Positions 58,497 through 64,000 of a stretch of DNA of 64,000 bases are shown here, in pieces (the first letter of the stretch is position 1; each line of letters starts with the position of its first letter). Both the position numbers and the translations under genes were made by a program. The notes beneath the pieces are model-generated. The model was not told the origin of the DNA and searched no databases. It was given only the letters and a program-made list of their open reading frames with translations. Source of the stretch: JANWXR01 sp964608265 (GTDB taxonomy: Bacteria; Chloroflexota; Anaerolineae; Anaerolineales; UBA6663); assembly GCA_964608265.1 (NCBI GenBank), contig CAZSNP010000001.1, positions 1 to 64,000 of the forward strand, written 5' to 3'.

Positions 58497-61255
58497 TACA
58501 GCTCTTTCAACCTCGCCTCCACCTTCGCGCGGTTGTCGCGGGCCTCGGCCAGTTTGGCGCGCTCACGCTCCACCACGGCTGCCGGCGCTTTCGCGGCGAA
58601 GTCGGAGTTGAGTAGGCCCTCGCTCCTGGCGATGACTCTGTCGAGGTCGGCCAGTTCCTTCCCCATCCGCGCGCGCTCGGCGCTGAGGTCAACCATCCCT
58701 TCGAGTGGCAGGTAGATCTCGGTGCCGGCCTCCACCACCGCCACCGCGTTCTGCGGCGGCTCGGGAACGCGCGCGGCAATGGTCAGTCGCGAGTCATCAA
58801 TCCTTGCAAGGGCAGCGATGACTGAGGACTGATGACCGAGCCAGTGCGCCTTCTCGCCCGCAGCAATCGCCGCCGGGATGCGCTTGCCCAGCTCCACCTT
58901 CTTTTCGGTGCGCACGTTGCGGATGGCGCGGACGATGGCGCGCACATGCTCGAATTGCTCGAGGGCGGCCGCGTCCACTGCGCCGGCGACCGGCCACGGT
59001 GCGACGATGAGGGCGTGCGGGTCGCCGGGCAGGCGCGGCAGCTTCTGCCATACCGCCTCGGTGATGAAGGGGACGTACGGGTGCAAAAGCCGCAGTGCTT
59101 CATCCAGCACATGCACCAGCAGGTCGCGCACCCGCTGCCTGGCCGCCTCATCCGTGCCCTGTAACGTGATCTTCGCAATCTCGACATACCAATCCGCAAA
59201 GTCGCTCCACAGAAACTCATACGCCAGGTTGCCCGCCTGCCCGAACTCGTAGGCGTCAATCAACCCCGTGGCGTCACCCACAACTTGATTGAGCCGGGAA
59301 AGTATCCAGCGATCCGCCAGGCTGAAGGCCGATTGCTGACCGCTGACCGCTGACCGTTGAAACCCGGCGGGCAGATTCGTCACGATGAAGCGGGCGATGT
59401 TCCAGATTTTGTTGGCGAAGTTGCGATTGGACTCGACCTTTTGCAGGCTGAGGTTCATGTCGTTGCCGGGCGTGCCGCTGGTGAGCAGGGTGAAACGCAG
59501 CGCGTCGGTGCCCATGGCCGGCAAGCCGTCGGGATACTTCGCCGCCACATCGTCGCTCGTGCCCGAGGCGCGGATGGCCTCGCCGCTCACCCCGTCAATG
59601 ATCCAGCGCGGGTCCACCACGTTGCCCGTGGTCTTGCTCATCTTGCGCCCGTACTCGTCGCGCACCAGCCCGTGCAGATAGACGGTGTGGAACGGGGCTT
59701 CGCCAGTGTACTCGAGGCCGGACATGATCATGCGCGCCACCCAGAAAAACAAGATATCGTAGCCGGTCTCGAGCACGCTGGTGGGATAAAAGTATTTCAG
59801 GTCGGGCGTCGGCTCCGGCCAGCCGAGCGTGCTGAATGGCCACAGCCCGGAGGAGAACCACGTGTCGAGCACATCCGGGTCCTGTTCGAGTTTCACCTCC
59901 GGCCCGTGCTTGGCGCGCGCGAGTGCGTACGCTTGTTCTTCCGTGTGCGCGCAAAATTGTTCGCCATCCGGCGTGTACCAGACCGGGATGCGATGGCCCC
60001 ACCACAGTTGCCGGCTGATGCACCAATCCTTGATGTTCTCCAGCCAGTTGAAGTACACCTTCTCGAAGCGCTCCGGCACGATGCGGATTCGGCCCTCCTT
60101 CACCGCCGCGAGCGCGACCTCGGCCAGCGGCTTGATCTGCACGAACCATTGCTCGGAGACCATCGGCTCGACGATCTCGCCGCCGCGCTGAGAGCGGGGC
60201 GTGTTGCGCAGGTACGGCTCCTCTTTGATGACCAGGCCCTTCACCTTCATGTCGCCCCAGTAGCGCTCGCGCGCCTCGAAGCGGTCGAGGCCCTTGTACG
60301 GCCCGCCCGCCGCCGTCACCTTCGCCTCGCGGTCGAGGATCGAGATGATGGGCAGCTTGTGCCGCGCGCCGATCTCGTAGTCGGTGAAGTCGTGGCCGGG
60401 CGTGATCTTGAGCGCGCCGGTGCCGAACTCGCGATCCACCGCCTCGTCGGCGATCACCGGGATCTCGCGCTCGAGGATCGGCACGAGCGCCATGCGCCCG
60501 ATGAAGTGTTGATAGCGCGGGTCGTCGGGATGGACGGCCACCGCCGTATCGCCGAGGATGGTTTCGGGCCGCGTGGTCGCCACGGGGATAAAGTCGTCTG
60601 CGTCCTTGATCCGATATTTGAAATAGTAGAGCACCGCCTGTTCCTCGGAGTATTCCACTTCGAGGTCGCTCACGGCGGTCTTGAGGCCCGGGCTCCAGTT
60701 GATGAGCCGCGGCCCGCGATAGATCAGCCCCTTGCGATACAGCCGCACGAAGGCCTCGCGCACCGCGCGGCTCAGCCCGTCATCGAGCGTGAAGCGCTCG
60801 CGGCTCCAATCGCAACTTGCGCCCAGCCGCCGCAGCTGATCGTAGATGATGCCGCCGTACTTTTCCTTCCACGCCCAGGTGCGGCGCAGAAATTCGTCGC
60901 GGCCCAACTCCTCGCGCGTCACTTCCTCTTCGCGCAGGATGAGCTTCTCGACCTGCAATTGCGTGGCGATGCCGGCGTGGTCGGAGCCGGGCACCCACAG
61001 CGTCGGCTCGCCCTTCATCCGGTGATAGCGGATCATCAAATCCTCGACCGAGACGAACATGGCGTGGCCGAGGTGCAATTCGCCGGTGACGTTGGGCGGG
61101 GGGATGGAGATGACGAAGGGCCGGCGGCTCGGGTCGTGCCCCGGCTCGTTGGGGTCGTTGCTCGGCTTGAACCAGCCGTTGGCCTCCCACCACGCGTACA
61201 GCTCGCGCTCGATGGACTGGAAGTCGTAGGTTTTTGGGAAGTCGCTGAGTGCCAT
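58496..61255 (-). CDS. valS: Valyl-tRNA synthetase
   Basis: The 919-aa class Ia enzyme is chosen from ATG 61255 (MALSDFPKTYDFQSIERELYAWW). HLGHAM (HIGH motif) lies near residue 60 and KMSKTTGN (KMSKS motif) at about 540. The editing domain has ATTRPETILGDTAVAVHPDD. The C-terminal coiled coil (LSAERARMGKELADLDRVI) is typical of ValRS. It is preceded by a T-box leader, so its expression responds to uncharged tRNA-Val. Confidence 0.96.
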   Translation of the reverse strand: MALSDFPKTYDFQSIERELYAWWEANGWFKPSNDPNEPGHDPSRRPFVISIPPPNVTGELHLGHAMFVSVEDLMIRYHRMKGEPTLWVPGSDHAGIATQLQVEKLILREEEVTREELGRDEFLRRTWAWKEKYGGIIYDQLRRLGASCDWSRERFTLDDGLSRAVREAFVRLYRKGLIYRGPRLINWSPGLKTAVSDLEVEYSEEQAVLYYFKYRIKDADDFIPVATTRPETILGDTAVAVHPDDPRYQHFIGRMALVPILEREIPVIADEAVDREFGTGALKITPGHDFTDYEIGARHKLPIISILDREAKVTAAGGPYKGLDRFEARERYWGDMKVKGLVIKEEPYLRNTPRSQRGGEIVEPMVSEQWFVQIKPLAEVALAAVKEGRIRIVPERFEKVYFNWLENIKDWCISRQLWWGHRIPVWYTPDGEQFCAHTEEQAYALARAKHGPEVKLEQDPDVLDTWFSSGLWPFSTLGWPEPTPDLKYFYPTSVLETGYDILFFWVARMIMSGLEYTGEAPFHTVYLHGLVRDEYGRKMSKTTGNVVDPRWIIDGVSGEAIRASGTSDDVAAKYPDGLPAMGTDALRFTLLTSGTPGNDMNLSLQKVESNRNFANKIWNIARFIVTNLPAGFQRSAVSGQQSAFSLADRWILSRLNQVVGDATGLIDAYEFGQAGNLAYEFLWSDFADWYVEIAKITLQGTDEAARQRVRDLLVHVLDEALRLLHPYVPFITEAVWQKLPRLPGDPHALIVAPWPVAGAVDAAALEQFEHVRAIVRAIRNVRTEKKVELGKRIPAAIAAGEKAHWLGHQSSVIAALARIDDSRLTIAARVPEPPQNAVAVVEAGTEIYLPLEGMVDLSAERARMGKELADLDRVIARSEGLLNSDFAAKAPAAVVERERAKLAEARDNRAKVEARLKEL

Positions 61256-61289
61256 GAATGCCTCGTGATGCGGGCGTGATAACGTGATC

Positions 61290-61575
61290 AAAACAAAGCG
61301 GCCCTCATCCGTGAGGACGAAGGCCGAAGCTTCCGTGGTGCCACCTCAGTTCACAAGCCGAAGCTTGTGCGTTTGGTTCGCTGTATCGGGCTGGCCCGCA
61401 TTGCTTAAGCAAGCGCGCTGTTGCGTTTGCCATTCTGCAACGGACTCGCGAGCGACGTTCGGCGCTTTTCTCTGAGCGGGCTTTCAGCCGTGGCCCGACC
61501 TTTCTGGCAGAGCGGGTTGCACTGCAACCCCGGCGCTTACTCTTCTCGGTCGTGATCTTCAGTCTGAAGTTGCGG
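61290..61575 (-). ncRNA. T-box riboswitch leader of valS
   Basis: On the minus strand the leader starts with GACCGAGAAGAGTA (stem I base) near 61545. It has a stem III-like CACAAGC/GCTTGTG hairpin (61369-61352), then the T-box AGGTGGCACCACGG (61346-61333), then a terminator with a 12-bp stem (61326-61299, two G-U pairs) and CTTTGTTTTG. The T-box bases pair with the uncharged tRNA NCCA end. Candidate Val specifier codons (GTC) occur in the GAACGTCGC region, but the specifier loop was not fixed with certainty. Confidence 0.85.
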
Positions 61576-61607
61576 CGATTATACCGGTGGACGGCGATGG
61601 CGGCAAC

Positions 61608-62210
61608 TTACGGGACGAGTGCCAGGTCGGTCAGCGGCCAGTAGCGCGCCACCACCCGGCCCAGGATCTGCCCGGCCTTGATCGGGCCGAAGCTGCGCGA
61701 GTCGCGGCTGTTGGGCCGGTTGTCGCCCATCACATAGTATTCGTCCGCGGCGAGGATGAGCGGCCCGCACTGCCCGAAGCAGTTGGTGACACTGCCGTGC
61801 ACATAAGGCTCGTCGAGCGGCTGGCCGTTGACGCGCACCGACCCGGCCTTGATTTCGATCATATCGCCCGGCCCGGCGATGACGCGTTTGATCAACGGTT
61901 CCTCGGCGCGCTCGGGCGTGGTGTGAAGGATGACGACCTGGCCGCGCTCGGGCGGGAAGGGGGCCGGTGGACGTTCGCCGGCGGCGTGCGCGGTGCCGAG
62001 CCACAGCGAAGACAGGGTGCTGCCCAGTTGAAAGACCAGCACCCGCTGGCCCTCGTGAAAGTTCGGCTCCATGCTGATCTGGCGGATCTCGAAACGGCCA
62101 AAGATCGCTGCGACCAGCACATACAACACGATGGCCTGCGCGATGGTCTGCGCCACATCCCATAGAAACCGTGGCCAGCGACGCGGGCGGGGAACTTGAG
62201 TGTCAGGCAT
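61608..62210 (-). CDS. lepB: Signal peptidase I
   Basis: The 200-aa protein has one TM helix (about residues 18-40). The catalytic Ser is in QISMEPNFHEGQRV, the general-base Lys in LIKRVIAGPGD, and the box E motif is VMGDNRPNSRDSRSFG. It removes signal peptides on the outer face of the membrane. The start ATG 62210 is 76 bases from glnS, which is divergent. Confidence 0.93.
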   Translation of the reverse strand: MPDTQVPRPRRWPRFLWDVAQTIAQAIVLYVLVAAIFGRFEIRQISMEPNFHEGQRVLVFQLGSTLSSLWLGTAHAAGERPPAPFPPERGQVVILHTTPERAEEPLIKRVIAGPGDMIEIKAGSVRVNGQPLDEPYVHGSVTNCFGQCGPLILAADEYYVMGDNRPNSRDSRSFGPIKAGQILGRVVARYWPLTDLALVP

Positions 62211-62286
62211 TCGGCGAATTGTACACTGCGCGTTCGGCGCTCCTGCGTTACACTTAGGCGCATCTCATCTTTGACCCAATGTTGCA

Positions 62287-63981
<1,695 letters not shown>

Positions 63982-64000
63982 CGCCCGTCAACTCAACCGC

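Noticed and set aside
59357..61279. Plus-strand ORF of 640 codons opposite valS
   Set aside because: Shadow frame of valS; no start signal and Arg/Val/His-biased composition.

Overview
The window is high-GC bacterial DNA, most likely from a Chloroflexota (Anaerolineae-like) genome. That placement is an inference. It rests on Thr/Pro-rich lipoprotein linkers, a secreted protein ending in YLPLILR, a T-box leader on valS, a PurS-PurL fusion, many short intergenic palindromes and a selenocysteine-containing SelD. No rRNA gene or other formal marker is present.

Region 1 (1 to about 15,375) is an accessory island next to the 3' end of an initiator tRNA gene. It begins with a thiol/metal module: a Cys-rich peptide, a Cys-pair membrane peptide, two thioredoxin-like proteins, CcdA and a MerT-like transporter fused to a thioredoxin-like domain. 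A CsoR repressor and a MerR regulator follow, then an organomercurial lyase fused to a DUF3237-like domain, a zinc-ribbon protein and a MerA/lipoamide-dehydrogenase-like flavoprotein. The first redox cysteine codon of that flavoprotein is TGA. A good bacterial SECIS-like hairpin lies 32 nt downstream of the TGA, so it is best read as selenocysteine. A second MerR gene and an HMA-domain gene cut by an IS4-type transposase remnant come next. The rest of the island is typical cargo: an AbiE toxin-antitoxin pair broken by a palindromic insertion, UPF0175/PIN and orphan VapB antitoxin genes, hypotheticals with frameshifts, an intact IS3-family element with a 3-bp target duplication, and a truncated tyrosine integrase beside tRNA-fMet.

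Region 2 (15,376 to about 27,700) looks like core genome: tRNA-fMet, an FtsL-like gene, tRNA-Leu, acyl-CoA dehydrogenase, selD (itself a TGA-containing selenoprotein gene, showing that the host makes selenophosphate), a secreted beta-helix protein, fabL, an M48 protease and three complex-I-like membrane subunits without hydrophilic partners. A 101-bp MITE with a 9-bp target duplication sits before the membrane cluster.

Region 3 (27,750 to 45,350, all minus strand) is a long purine-synthesis cluster read in the order purSL, purQ, bioY, purC, purE, purK, purF, a mutS-like gene, purD, a C11 peptidase lipoprotein, purM, purN and a glycosyltransferase. A 628-bp element with about 47-bp inverted repeats and a GxxExxY nuclease-like ORF has been inserted at the very start of purM and is fused to it in frame. 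A second MITE-like element sits between bioY and purC.

Region 4 (45,480 to 64,000) holds a GNAT acetyltransferase, an adenylate cyclase, a CPBP protease, an S33 hydrolase, a TIGR00266 protein, polyphosphate kinase, a glycosyltransferase, DedA, an aldo/keto reductase, hypotheticals, valS under a T-box leader, signal peptidase I and glnS. No CRISPR array, rRNA, replication origin or other selenocysteine machinery (selA, selB, selC) was seen.
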